Notes: generated by a model not told the origin, from the sequence alone. A stretch of DNA of 64,000 bases from Palsa-1447 sp964414785 (GCA_964414785.1 CAYPXZ010000003.1:62001-126000), one strand, 5' to 3'; shown: positions 16,869-25,996, numbered from the stretch's first letter. Program-made: numbers and translations.

Positions 16869-17647
16869 TCAATGGACTAGCCAATCGACGACTGCCGCGA
16901 GCTGAACGAAGGCGAGAAATGTGATCGCGAGTTTCTCGTATCGAGTGCTGAGACGCCGGTAGCGCTTGATGCGGCAGAAGAAATTTTCGACCTCATGGCG
17001 CCGCCGGTAGTAGCCGCGATGGAAGGCCACTGGCCAAAGGCGAGAGCGCTTCGCGGAAATACAGATTCGCGTACGCTGTCTGCACAGGCGCGCCCGAAAC
17101 GTATCGGCGTCGAAGCCTTTGTCTGCAACGGCGCGACGGTTGCGCAGGCAGGGCAGGAGCGGCTCGACAGCATAAAGATCGTGACGTTGGCCCTCGGCCA
17201 GGCAGAGCGCGACCGCTCGACCACCTCCCTCGACGATTGCCGCAAGCTTGGTATTGATTCCACCCTTAGTGTGACCGATCGCCTGGGCAGCGTGGCCGCC
17301 GCGTGGATTCGCACCGTCCTGATGCATTTTGATGTGCGAGCAATCGATATTCCGCAATTGACCTGTGGCTCTCGCTGCAACCAGTGCTAGCATCCGGGCG
17401 AAGAGCCCCACAGCGCACCAGCGACGAAACCGCGAGTAGACTGAGCTCCACGGACCAAATTGCTCTGGCAGGTCGCGCCACGGGATGCCCGTTCGCAGAA
17501 CGTAGAATATCGCGCTGAGAATAAGCCGATCATCTTTAGGAGGTCGCCCGCGTAGAGGCCACCTGCGTGTTTTACCACGCGAGCGGTTAATTTTTTTAGC
17601 CGTCGCCACAATGGCTCTGGCAGCTCTCTGCGCAGGATCATATTCAT
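16869..17647 (-). CDS. IS5-family transposase with -1 frameshift site
   Basis: Two overlapping frames together make a 259-residue DDE transposase of the IS5 family. The first frame starts at ATG 17647 (MNMILRRELPEPLWRRLKK) and meets a run of seven A at 17597-17591, placed as A-AAA-AAA in its frame. A -1 slip there continues as INRSRGKTRRWPLRGRPPKDD and runs to 16869. The catalytic residues are D in RNIDCSHIKMH, D in AVADKGFDAD and E in RRHEVENFF. Alternatively one A has been lost and the gene is broken, but the heptamer has exactly the programmed-frameshift form. The C terminus ends about 15 bases from the left inverted repeat. Confidence 0.85.
17591..17597 (-). promoter_or_regulatory. A-AAA-AAA slippery heptamer in the transposase
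   Basis: Seven T on the plus strand give A7 in the transposase mRNA. In the upstream frame the codons read CTA-AAA-AAA-TTA, so the heptamer A-AAA-AAA is in the right register for -1 slippage and the new frame (ATT-AAC-CGC) is the one with the conserved transposase sequence. Transcriptional slippage would give the same product. Confidence 0.65.
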
Positions 17648-17735
17648 GCGCCAAGTGGGATTAGCACGCTCAGTTTTTGTTCCCACCCATTTGGAACACT
17701 GACTGGCTGGTCGAAATGACGGGAGGCGAGTTCGG

Positions 17736-18407
17736 CTACGGCGTGGTTGCCGGAGTAATTCTAAAGTTGGCGAAGTCGCCTTCGGAACCGTTGCCGACCC
17801 AGAGGCCGACAAGTCCTCTGTGGCGGTCTGACAGTTGGGTGACGACCAGCGAGGCCGTGGAGGAATCGTTCACTTGGACGCTGATTGTCTTGCCCTTGAC
17901 AACGATGTGGGCGTGAAACCATCCGTCGGGATCTGGCACGGGTGTCACGGCGGCCTCATATTTCCCGGGGCTTTCCGCGCGCAGCTTTTCCCAGGTGAAT
18001 TGCGGGTGGGAAATATACTGCACGGCTCGGGCGCGACGCGGAATATCCGGGTTCTTGAAATTAAACGGTCGGAAATAGACAGCGTCGAAAGTCGTGTCGT
18101 CCACGCCGTGAAACGCGATACCGACAAAGCTCTGACCGGGTTTGTTCGCGCCGCGGAAGTCGATGTCGATCATCCCTTCGGAGAAGTCGGATCCGATAAG
18201 CCACGCAAAGCCGTCGCCGTCTTTGGCGCCAAGATGAACGGCGGGATAGCCGTCGCGTTCGCTGAGCGTCGCGGTGCGGTTGCTGACACGCCACACGGCG
18301 GTGTCCGCGATCCTCTTCAGTTCGGGCTGAGGGCCGGCGCGCGCGAACGGGCAGCAAAGCAGTGCGGCAACAACAAGCGGACGGATGGCGGAAAAGGAGA
18401 AAACCAT
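17736..18407 (-). CDS. Secreted DUF1080-like (concanavalin-fold) protein, passenger gene
   Basis: The 223-residue protein has a signal peptide (MVFSFSAIRPLVVAALLCCPFARA) and one domain that looks like the jelly-roll DUF1080/3-keto-disaccharide hydrolase group: WRVSNRTATLSERDGYPAVHLG, FSEGMIDIDFRGANKPGQSFVGIAFH, and WFHAHIVVKGKTISVQVND near the end. Such proteins bind or cleave sugars outside the cytoplasm in Verrucomicrobiota. It lies inside the IS5-type ends, 89 bases upstream of the transposase start and in the same orientation. Family assignment is by overall pattern, with no catalytic residues identified. Confidence 0.65.
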   Translation of the reverse strand: MVFSFSAIRPLVVAALLCCPFARAGPQPELKRIADTAVWRVSNRTATLSERDGYPAVHLGAKDGDGFAWLIGSDFSEGMIDIDFRGANKPGQSFVGIAFHGVDDTTFDAVYFRPFNFKNPDIPRRARAVQYISHPQFTWEKLRAESPGKYEAAVTPVPDPDGWFHAHIVVKGKTISVQVNDSSTASLVVTQLSDRHRGLVGLWVGNGSEGDFANFRITPATTP

Positions 18408-18609
18408 GGTTTCGAGCGTTTGTGGTTGAGTGCTGGCATGAATGGCGGGCGAGGAATGCAGAATTTCTGGCAGGGATCAGAGCTTGGACAGAATGGACTT
18501 TCGAACGTTCGTGGGGAGGCAATGTCTGAACTGCCGATTAGATTCGACCCGCTGCTCGAATTCATAACTCCGCGAGCGCGTCTTGGCGGTTTGATGCGGG
18601 ATCCATATT

Positions 18610-19896
18610 TCAATCACCTCCGAGGTCCGCGCCGGGTTTCCGTTCCGCGCCTTCCGAATGGATGAGGGCGATCCTGTGTTGTTCATCTAAGACATAGTGC
18701 ATAAGCAATGTGGCCTTCTCTAATTCGACGCGGTAGCGATAGCTCTGCCTGATGCCTTCAGTTCTGTGATCGGCCAGGTCCATCGATACGAACTCGCCGT
18801 ATCTGCTCAAATCGGTTTGTATTTCGCTCTGCGCGGTGGAAATTTCCTTCCAAAGCTCCGCGGTGTAGTCGTCGGGCCGCATAGTGCCCCGCATCGCATC
18901 TTCAATCGTGGCTCGGAGGTGATGCGTTACATTGGAGTCTTGCTCGGGAATCGGCGGGAACTCATCCAGGAAGAACCGGCGCATATTGATGAGCAACGGC
19001 TGGGACGTTTGGGCGAGCTGCTTTCGGATGTTGGGCATGTCATAATAATGCCCTCCCTTCTCAAGCTCGACAGGCAGACTGAATCTCACCTCGTTCGACT
19101 GCTCTGAAAGCGGGTACAGGAAGACTTCACCGGACTTCAGATTGAACACATTGGAGTATTTGGTGGCATATTGCCCCCTCTGCACACAGGCGTGCAGGAT
19201 GGTCGCGCCATTGGTCACGGTAGGCTGGGGAGACATTGCCAGCATCGGATTGAGCGTCAGATATGCATACCCGAAGCCACGGCTTTGGTTTGATTGCTCG
19301 ATTTGCAGCTTCCCATCCCGGGCGCCAATAATGACGCTGGCTCCCGACCGGTCTGCCACGAGTATTTTCGCGCGGGCGAAGTCAGGTTCCGGATGCTTTC
19401 GAAAAAAAGCGATCGCATCCCCGACGGTGGTGCAGGATTCGAGTAGGCGTTCGGTCGGATTCCCCCGAACGCACAACAAGCCGGGACCCGACTTCCATTC
19501 TTCGTTGAATCCTCCCACCCAGTCGCAGGCGAGGCCTTCCGTGTTCAGTCCCCCTCTAGCCCATCCGTCGTCGAAACCGACATATGCGCAGCCAAAACAT
19601 CCGCCGCTGGCGGGAACGAACCAAATTCTCGTTTTGGGGTTCAGCCAATCCTCATTATTGCAGAATATCGTTCGATTGGCGTCGGTGAGTACGAAGATCG
19701 TACAGGCTTGGGCAGGAACTGCGGCGACGGAGAGGAGTGTCAGGGAAACACCGACTACCCTGCCACCTATGCGAGGGCAACGGGAGCCGCACTTGCGTAG
19801 AGTGCGGGTTTTGCCGAGTGCGCGGGTGAGTTCGACGATGGCAGTGAAACCGGGCGCTTTAGTGAACTGGCGGAGGGCGAAGCGGAGGTGGTTCAT
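18610..19896 (-). CDS. Ntn-hydrolase (choloylglycine hydrolase-like) fused behind an ADOP permease N terminus
   Basis: The frame encodes 428 residues. From about residue 45 there is a signal-peptide-like segment (VVGVSLTLLSVAAVPAQA) followed by CTIFVLTDANRTIFCNNEDW, where the cysteine becomes the N-terminal nucleophile of a linear amide C-N hydrolase of the choloylglycine/penicillin-V acylase fold. The first 28 residues (MNHLRFALRQFTKAPGFTAI) are instead the start of an ADOP-type ABC permease, the same text that opens the genes at 34711 and 37188. No ATG, GTG or TTG lies near the signal peptide, so the fused start may be the only one. It is inside the IS5-type unit. Whether the long N terminus still permits export is uncertain. 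Confidence 0.7.
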   Translation of the reverse strand: MNHLRFALRQFTKAPGFTAIVELTRALGKTRTLRKCGSRCPRIGGRVVGVSLTLLSVAAVPAQACTIFVLTDANRTIFCNNEDWLNPKTRIWFVPASGGCFGCAYVGFDDGWARGGLNTEGLACDWVGGFNEEWKSGPGLLCVRGNPTERLLESCTTVGDAIAFFRKHPEPDFARAKILVADRSGASVIIGARDGKLQIEQSNQSRGFGYAYLTLNPMLAMSPQPTVTNGATILHACVQRGQYATKYSNVFNLKSGEVFLYPLSEQSNEVRFSLPVELEKGGHYYDMPNIRKQLAQTSQPLLINMRRFFLDEFPPIPEQDSNVTHHLRATIEDAMRGTMRPDDYTAELWKEISTAQSEIQTDLSRYGEFVSMDLADHRTEGIRQSYRYRVELEKATLLMHYVLDEQHRIALIHSEGAERKPGADLGGD

Positions 19897-20194
19897 GATC
19901 TGACACCGAGGTGCCGTGCAGGCGTGAAGCGCGAACGAATCTTTTGGAATTGGATCTTCCGGCCGTTAGGGCCGGCGGCCAACGGAGAACACAATCAGCC
20001 CCGCATTTGACGTGCCAAACACTACTCTCGTGACTTTCTGACTGGTCCAAAATGAGTTACGCGATCAAGCAGGTATCGCCGTCCAGCCAACGGGCTCAAA
20101 ACTGGGAGGAAAACTTCCCATAAATGGGAAAGATTTGGCTAGCTCATGCATTGATTCCCACGTGTTCGGAAATGGACGATTTTGCATACACGCC

Positions 20195-21328
20195 CTAGAG
20201 AATACGGCGGGCGCCTGGGATGGCGGCTAGCAGGCTGGTAGCGACGAAGCTGCTGACACCAACGAAAGCGCCCACAAACGCGAAGATGACCAAGGGGTTA
20301 AGCCTCCATTTCGACGCCACTAGGCTCACCGCAGCTAAGACCGACATATGTACGATGTATGCGCCATAGGCATTACGGGCAAACCAGCTGGAAATCGGAG
20401 CCGCTTGCGACCAATGGTTCCTCGCAGCCCATAACATCCCCAGAATTACGCCCCATGCCACCACCGGATCCCACAGTGCATAGCAAAATGCCTTGATGCT
20501 CCACCCACCCAAGATGGGGCCTCCACCTAGACGGAGGAATATTAGGGCGGGCAAGGTGAGAATCGCCAGCGCCGATACGACCATCTATGGTCGGGCTTCA
20601 CCCAGAGTGATTCGTTCTAGGAGACGAGACCTGCCGGCTGCGCAACCGACGGCGAACAGGAAGATGTAACAGGGAAAATACCCGATCTGCAGCCACGCGA
20701 CCTGAGTGCCGACAGGAGTCCAAAGCCGCACAAGAAACGATACGCAGGCCAAGAAAAGAGCTGAAAGGGCCAATGCGCCAAAGCTGGGTAATTCCATAAC
20801 TTCGAGCGGCGCTGGGCGGAGCTTACACCAAATCACGTAGCCGCCGGCGAAGAGCAGCAGGGCTTCGGCAAACCATAGCGGCCCAGGAGAAAAGTCTCCA
20901 GAGCGGGTCGCTTCCCACCAACTCTGCCAGAGAGCGGATCCTGCTCCCGTCCGAGCCAACGCGATATTGAACGGAGACAAAACAAGGAAATAGATGATCA
21001 GCGGCACTCCGAGCCGCAGAAATCGATCTCCCAGAAACCGCATGGCCCCTTTCCGCTCATAGGATGTGGGCGTATAATAGCCGGCCAGCAGGAAGAAGAA
21101 CCCCATGAAGAACGCCTGATTGACGGAAATGAACATCAATAAGACCGTGCTCGAAACATTTGTCGGTCCGCGCAAAACCCAGCCTTCCGGTCCCCCGCAG
21201 GCAATCGCCACATGGTGAAGGATAACGAGCATCGTGAGGACAATGCGGATATGATCGATCGCCGCGTTGCGTGTCTTCCCGCCAACCGAGGGAGTGACGG
21301 ATGTTTCAACCTCAGGAATTGTTTTCAT
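20195..21328 (-). pseudogene. Acyltransferase-3 (OafA/OpgC type) split by an in-frame amber codon
   Basis: One continuous frame encodes a 377-codon integral membrane acyltransferase-3 protein, which would O-acylate a cell-surface glycan. The N-terminal signature AAIDHIRIVLTMLVILHHVA carries the expected histidine, then FFMGFFFLLAGYYTP and DRFLRLGVPLIIYFLVLSP follow, with about ten hydrophobic segments in all. A TAG at 20585-20587 interrupts the frame between LGEARP and MVVSALAILTLP, at a place where TGG (Trp) would fit. The natural stop is TAG inside the CTAG at the IS5-type insertion, so the C terminus is complete. It is either a fresh pseudogene or makes a shortened protein. The start at 21328 follows GGGAAAAA; an upstream ATG at 21451 is less likely. 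Confidence 0.82.
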
Positions 21329-21501
21329 TTTTTCCCGAACGAATGGCGAATCTTGGCCCAGAAGTTCATTTGGCACTCGTTGCCACGGATGAGGGTGGTT
21401 TCTTGTAGAGAAAGGGATTTCCCAATGATCTGACCGACCGCGTTTTTCCAAATCAAGGAACCATATGGCAATGCAGCCGAGTCCGGCTTCGGTAGCTTAT
21501 T

Positions 21502-21533
21502 GATACCGTAATTTTCGGTATTAGTACGGTATC
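21502..21533. repeat. GATACCGTA/TACGGTATC operator-like inverted repeat
   Basis: GATACCGTA at 21502-21510 is the exact reverse complement of TACGGTATC at 21525-21533, 14 bases apart. It lies about 170 bases upstream of the acyltransferase start. ATACCGT half-sites are typical of TetR-type repressors, but no such gene is seen in the window. Confidence 0.5.
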
Positions 21534-21603
21534 TTCTGTGAGAGTGACCTTTGCCGATATCTGGAGGGTCAAAATGAAGTCGCGGGACGGTTTGACCCGA
21601 TCT

Positions 21604-21804
21604 GGAGGTAAGGATGACCAGCAACGCTAAACGGGAACGAGAAGCTCATTGATAAACCCAAGCGCCCGGGTGTTGATGCCCCAGGATGAGCAGTTGAAAA
21701 AACGCTGGGAGAATTGGGGAAATACAAAGAGCTCTAAGAAACCGCGCGCGGCTCGAATGAAAGGGCTCGGGGCGGCCGGTCCAAAAAAAGTGGGCGCGAA
21801 CTGA
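21604..21804 (+). pseudogene. Decayed, internally deleted copy of the hic locus
   Basis: The left part (GGAGG at 21604, ATG at 21614, then AAACGGGAACGAGAAGC and TTGATAAACCCAAGCG) matches the 34-residue ORF before hicA at 16064-16168, with a one-base indel that breaks the frame. The right part (GCTCGAATGAAAGGGCTC, then CCAAAAAAAGTGGGCG) matches the C-terminal coding region of hicB at about 16650-16700, in frame as AARMKGL and PKKVG before TGA at 21802-21804. All of hicA and most of hicB are missing between the two parts. It is a relic of a related toxin-antitoxin locus. Confidence 0.75.
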
Positions 21805-22082
21805 ATGAACCTGCCTAGCAGCCTTTTGTTCGAGCTGATCCAGCAGGTACTTCACCATCGCACATTCCAATCATGACTGCCGGCTACATAGATTCGCGTG
21901 GTACGCCTTCTTGTAACGCACGGTGGTCAGGCCATTATTGAGCCTTCGATGCCTACCAGCCCTGCCTTTTCTCGGGAGCCAATGGAAAAATCAATGCGGA
22001 CTATGACCTGACAGACAGCTTGGATTGCAGGGCTCTCGTGCCCGATGAAAACGGGATGGTAGCGGCCAATTGAAATCGCCCC

Positions 22083-23147
22083 ATGAAACTCCCTAAGAAG
22101 AAGGCAATGATCGTGCTCGATGTCGTGCGCTCTTTGGAGGTCCACAAGCGGATTTCCCCGGAGACGGCGGACCTCATGCGTTCGAATATCGAGCCGATTG
22201 CCTTCGATTGGCGACGATTGGCCCGGTATTCGTTTGTGGCCGCGCTTGTGTGCATCGTCATTGCCGTCGTCGCCACGTTTGCCGACCAGTACGTGATCGA
22301 TCTGCTGACCCGGTTCTGGAATTTCGTCCGGCAGTTCCTCAGAATGCCAATTATCTTTAGGAGTATCGTAGTGGCTTCCGCCTCCGTAATCCTGGTATGG
22401 CTGGGTTTGAGGCAGCGCGCCAAGAACCCTGACAATGTCTATTCTAATGAGGCGGTGTTCACGATCGCGGCGATGGGGTTTGCCTGTTCGATCTATCTAT
22501 TTGGAAGGTCAATTAATGTGGTGGACGCCTGGTTCGTTTTTGCTGCGTCTTCGGCGCTCTATTTCGCCCTGGGGTTCATTTTCGAGTCCAAGCTGATCTG
22601 GGCTTACGGCATCCTGACCGTTTCCAACGCCCTGGGGGCCGAGGTGGGCTACGGTTGGGGATGTTACTGCCTGGGGATGGAGCACCCCCTCAGGACCCTG
22701 GTCCTTGGCGCCCTCCTTTTCGGCGGGGCCGAATTAGCCAAGTTCGCGATCAATCCCGCATTGGTGTCGCTTCAAAAGCGAGTAGACCTATTGTGGGGGG
22801 TCACGCGGGTCTTCGGACTTCTGCAAATCTTCGTCTCGCTGTGGATTCTATCGCTGTGGGGCTCGGATTGGCATTACCGACCGAATGATCCCCATTGTGA
22901 CCTCATATGGTGGTCGTTGGCATTTGGGGTCGTGGCCGTGGGATGTGTTGTCCGTGCTTTGTTTAAAGACGATGCTATGATGAGAGGATTCGGCCTCACC
23001 TTCTTCTTCATCGAGCTCTACACAAAATTCTTCGAGTATTTCTGGGATGGACTCCACAAAGCTATCTTCTTTGCGATCCTAGGCGTGAGTTTTTGGCTAG
23101 TCGGCAGGAAGGCCGAGGCTTTGTGGACGATGAAGCTGTCTCGATGA
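22083..23147 (+). CDS. Multi-pass membrane protein, DUF2157-like
   Basis: The 354-residue protein has a cytosolic N terminus of about 45 residues (LEVHKRISPETADLMRSNIEP) that resembles the short helical region of DUF2157 proteins, followed by eight to ten membrane helices. Cysteines and aromatic residues are common in the second half (GYGWGCYCLGMEH). The end is basic. Function is not known for the family. It stands alone between the hic relic and the convergent kinase operon; a weak hairpin with T-rich tail lies near 23254-23279. Confidence 0.65.
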   Translation: MKLPKKKAMIVLDVVRSLEVHKRISPETADLMRSNIEPIAFDWRRLARYSFVAALVCIVIAVVATFADQYVIDLLTRFWNFVRQFLRMPIIFRSIVVASASVILVWLGLRQRAKNPDNVYSNEAVFTIAAMGFACSIYLFGRSINVVDAWFVFAASSALYFALGFIFESKLIWAYGILTVSNALGAEVGYGWGCYCLGMEHPLRTLVLGALLFGGAELAKFAINPALVSLQKRVDLLWGVTRVFGLLQIFVSLWILSLWGSDWHYRPNDPHCDLIWWSLAFGVVAVGCVVRALFKDDAMMRGFGLTFFFIELYTKFFEYFWDGLHKAIFFAILGVSFWLVGRKAEALWTMKLSR

Positions 23148-23319
23148 AGATTCACCGCTCAAGGCTCGTGCGGTGGACGTTAATGATGGCACCATTCAGG
23201 AATCTCCGCGATTTGGAATGACGGCACGGTTTAGCGTACCGAAGTGCGGATCTAATCCCGCCGGTCGAGCGGATTTTATCGCCAACAGAACACAGGTATC
23301 TGTTTGAAGAGCCTCACGG

Positions 23320-25995
23320 TCATTTTAAGGCGCGCTGCACAGCTTGAACGAGCCGAGTGGCGTCGCAGGGTTTGGCGACGACCTCCAAGATGCCGAGTGA
23401 GTCAAGCTGACTTCGGCTGGATGCATTATCTAGGCCGCTCATGGCCACAACTTTTACCTTGGGGTCCAGTATGCGAAGAGATCGAATCAATTGCGGGCCA
23501 TCCATTATCGGCATCATCATATCGGTAATGACGAGATTGACGGTGTCACGGTGCAGAACAAAATTCTGCAACGCCTCTGCTCCATCGGACGCGATAACGA
23601 CCCTATACTGGCGTGCCTCCAGGACGTGCCTTATGGCATCGCGGATGGGAGCTTCGTCATCCACCAGAAGGATCAACTCTCCGTTTCCGAGTGGCACGTT
23701 TGCCGAGGCTTCCGCCTTTACAATTTGCAAGTCGTCGGTGACGGGAAGAAAGACTTTGAATTCGCTTCCTTTCCCGGGCTCGCTTTCAACCGTCATAAAG
23801 CCGCCATGATTTTTGACTATGCCTAGAGATGTCGAAAGTCCGAGACCGGTCCCGAACCCTACATCCTTTGTCGTGAAGAAGGGCTCGAAGATACGGGCGA
23901 CAATCCTCTTCGGGATGCCATTGCCCGTGTCAGCCACAGTAATTACGACATAGCGGCCGGATTTAGCCAAGGGGCTAAGATTTTCATCCCGCGCGGCCAG
24001 AATCTTGTTGGCTGCCGATATTGTAAGTCTGCCCCCATTCTGCATCGCATCACGGGCATTTACGCAGAGATTCATCAGCACCTGGTGGATCTGCGTTGCA
24101 TTTCCCTTTATGGCCCAGAGTTTGTTGGGCGCCGTTGACTGGACTTCGATTTCGCGCGGAAACGTTTCTAGGATGATGTTGAGCATCTCCCTTATCAGGT
24201 ACGGTATCTGCACATTTTCCGTCGTGCCCTCATGCCCACGGCTGAATGCCATCAGTTGCCGGATGATCGCGGCTCCACGCTCCGCCCCTTGTTCGATAAT
24301 GGTGACGATGCCTTGATCACGCGGCTCCGTGAGTTTGGTTCTCAACAAGCTGGCGCCCATCAGCATCGGCGCCAGGATGTTGTTCAGGTCGTGTGCAATT
24401 CCGCCGGCGAGCAAGCCGATGCTCTCCAGTCGCTGGGTGCGCAGCACCTGTTCCTCGAGCTTCTTTTGCCCCGTAATATCTTCCAACATGGCGATCGCAA
24501 AACGTGCGGCGCCGACGACTCCCCGGATCATTGAAACGGTTAGGCGTCCATTGACGACTTCGCCCTCTTTGCGAACGAAACGCTTCTCGATCTGATAGTA
24601 CTCCCTTTTGCCGTCCATCAGCTCGCCATACAATTTTAGGTCAACCTCGGTATCGTCGGGGTGGGTGAATTCCTTGAAGTGCATCTTCTGCAGCTCACTC
24701 TCGGAATAACCCAACATTTTTTGGATTGGGCGGTTACAACGGATCGGATGCCCGCTTAGGTCGACCAAAGCCACTCCGATCGGTGCGTTTTCAAACGTGA
24801 TGCGAAATTCGGCCTCGCTTCTGCGGAGAGCCTCTTCGGCATCTTTCTGGGCAGTGATGTCGCGCGAGATGCCGACCATCCCGCTAATGTGGCCCGCCGT
24901 ATCACGCAGCGCCACCTTCGTCGTGGAGGCCCAGGAGGAGTGCCCATCGGGCCAGGTCTCCTTCTCCTCAATTCCGACAAGAGGCTTTCCAGTCTCCATG
25001 AGAAGCTTTTCATCGGCGTAAGCCTCACTAGCATGCTCTCCGCTGAAGATATCATAATCTGTCTTACCGATCGCCGCGGCTGCATCGCGGAAACCTGCTG
25101 CAATCGCCATTGCATTGTTGACCCGGAGAAAGCGGCTTTGACGGTCCTTGAAATAGATGCGGTCGGGTATCGTGTCGGCTAAGCCAGCGAACATGGCCTG
25201 TTCCGCCCGGAGCTCGGCCTCCGCTAGGCGCCGTTCTGTTATGTCACGTATGTTGCACTGGATCACCCTTCGGCCATCGACCAAATAGACGTTGCTGACG
25301 AATTCCACATCGATTCGCTGCCCCTCGGCGGTCACGAGTGGCTTGTCCTCGTAGCGCACGTATCCTTTTAGCTGCAATTCCGCAAAGCTGGCTTTGTTGG
25401 CGAAGAAGTCCCTGAAAAACCCCAGCTCCCAAATCTCCTTTCCGAGGAATTGTTCGCGCGAAAAACCCAGCCGGTCGACCAAGAACGGATTGACATCTAC
25501 GACCCGCCCAGTGTCGGCGTCGAGGATTAGGATCCCGTCCTTGGCCGATTCGAAAAGCCTCCGGTAGCGGAGCTCCGAGGCGACCAATTCCGCCCTCATC
25601 CGGTGATGGTCCCTGCGCACAGCGGCCTCGGCTAGCTCACGCTTCACCACCGGCGCGAGGCGGATCAGCTTGCCCTTCACCAGGTAGTCGTGGGCGCCAG
25701 CCTTCATTGCAGCCACGGCGACATCCTCTCCTATCGTTCCCGAAACGATGACAATTGGCATATCCAAGCCTAAGGACTGGATTAGTCCTATCGCGGAGAG
25801 GCCGTCGAAATGCGGAAGGTGGTAGTCGCAAATGGCAACGTCCCAAGCCTGTCGTTTGAGGGCCGCCAGCATGGCTTCGGAAGTCTCTACCCGTTCCCAG
25901 ATGACATCGTATCCGCCTTCGCGCAGCTGCCGCAGCACCAACAGTGCGTCGTCTTCAGTATCCTCAACTAGAAGCGCTCGGAGTGACGCACTCAT
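23320..25995 (-). CDS. Hybrid sensor kinase: REC-PAS-PAS-PAS-HisKA-HATPase-REC
   Basis: The 891-residue protein begins with a receiver domain (phospho-acceptor D57 in VAICDYHLPHFDG), continues with three PAS/PAC modules (about 145-265, 270-395, 395-515), a HisKA helix pair with H535 in GGIAHDLNNILAPM, an HATPase with TGNGIPKRI and GTGLGLS boxes, and ends in a second receiver with D825 in ITDMMMPIMDG. There is no membrane segment, so it senses in the cytosol. It is third in an operon with the genes at 25997 and 26446, separated from the CheY-like gene by one base. The layout suggests a phosphorelay in which the front receiver takes phosphate from another kinase. The output is not visible nearby. 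Confidence 0.92.
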   Translation of the reverse strand: MSASLRALLVEDTEDDALLVLRQLREGGYDVIWERVETSEAMLAALKRQAWDVAICDYHLPHFDGLSAIGLIQSLGLDMPIVIVSGTIGEDVAVAAMKAGAHDYLVKGKLIRLAPVVKRELAEAAVRRDHHRMRAELVASELRYRRLFESAKDGILILDADTGRVVDVNPFLVDRLGFSREQFLGKEIWELGFFRDFFANKASFAELQLKGYVRYEDKPLVTAEGQRIDVEFVSNVYLVDGRRVIQCNIRDITERRLAEAELRAEQAMFAGLADTIPDRIYFKDRQSRFLRVNNAMAIAAGFRDAAAAIGKTDYDIFSGEHASEAYADEKLLMETGKPLVGIEEKETWPDGHSSWASTTKVALRDTAGHISGMVGISRDITAQKDAEEALRRSEAEFRITFENAPIGVALVDLSGHPIRCNRPIQKMLGYSESELQKMHFKEFTHPDDTEVDLKLYGELMDGKREYYQIEKRFVRKEGEVVNGRLTVSMIRGVVGAARFAIAMLEDITGQKKLEEQVLRTQRLESIGLLAGGIAHDLNNILAPMLMGASLLRTKLTEPRDQGIVTIIEQGAERGAAIIRQLMAFSRGHEGTTENVQIPYLIREMLNIILETFPREIEVQSTAPNKLWAIKGNATQIHQVLMNLCVNARDAMQNGGRLTISAANKILAARDENLSPLAKSGRYVVITVADTGNGIPKRIVARIFEPFFTTKDVGFGTGLGLSTSLGIVKNHGGFMTVESEPGKGSEFKVFLPVTDDLQIVKAEASANVPLGNGELILLVDDEAPIRDAIRHVLEARQYRVVIASDGAEALQNFVLHRDTVNLVITDMMMPIMDGPQLIRSLRILDPKVKVVAMSGLDNASSRSQLDSLGILEVVAKPCDATRLVQAVQRALK

Positions 25996-25996
25996 T

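Larger units (their letters stand above)
16850..20198. mobile_element. IS5-family unit with passenger genes and CTAG target duplication
   Basis: GGCGTGTTTGCAAAATC at 16854-16870 is inverted as GATTTTGCATACACGCC at 20178-20194 (16 of 17 positions match). Each outer end is flanked by CTAG (16850-16853 and 20195-20198), the 4-bp duplication typical of IS5-group insertion. The transposase lies against the left end on the minus strand. Instead of the second inverted repeat lying about 50-100 bases beyond the transposase start, there are 2.5 kb of passenger DNA carrying a secreted DUF1080-like gene and an Ntn-hydrolase gene. The whole 3341-base segment therefore looks like one transposed unit, or an IS that later gained an internal insertion. 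Its right end sits on the stop codon of the acyltransferase gene. Confidence 0.8.
21329..22082. other. 754-base intergenic region with a decayed hic locus
   Basis: No intact gene is present. It contains a 9-bp inverted repeat at 21502-21533 and the broken copy of the hic locus at 21604-21804, both listed separately. The 280 bases after the relic show nothing recognisable. Confidence 0.55.
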
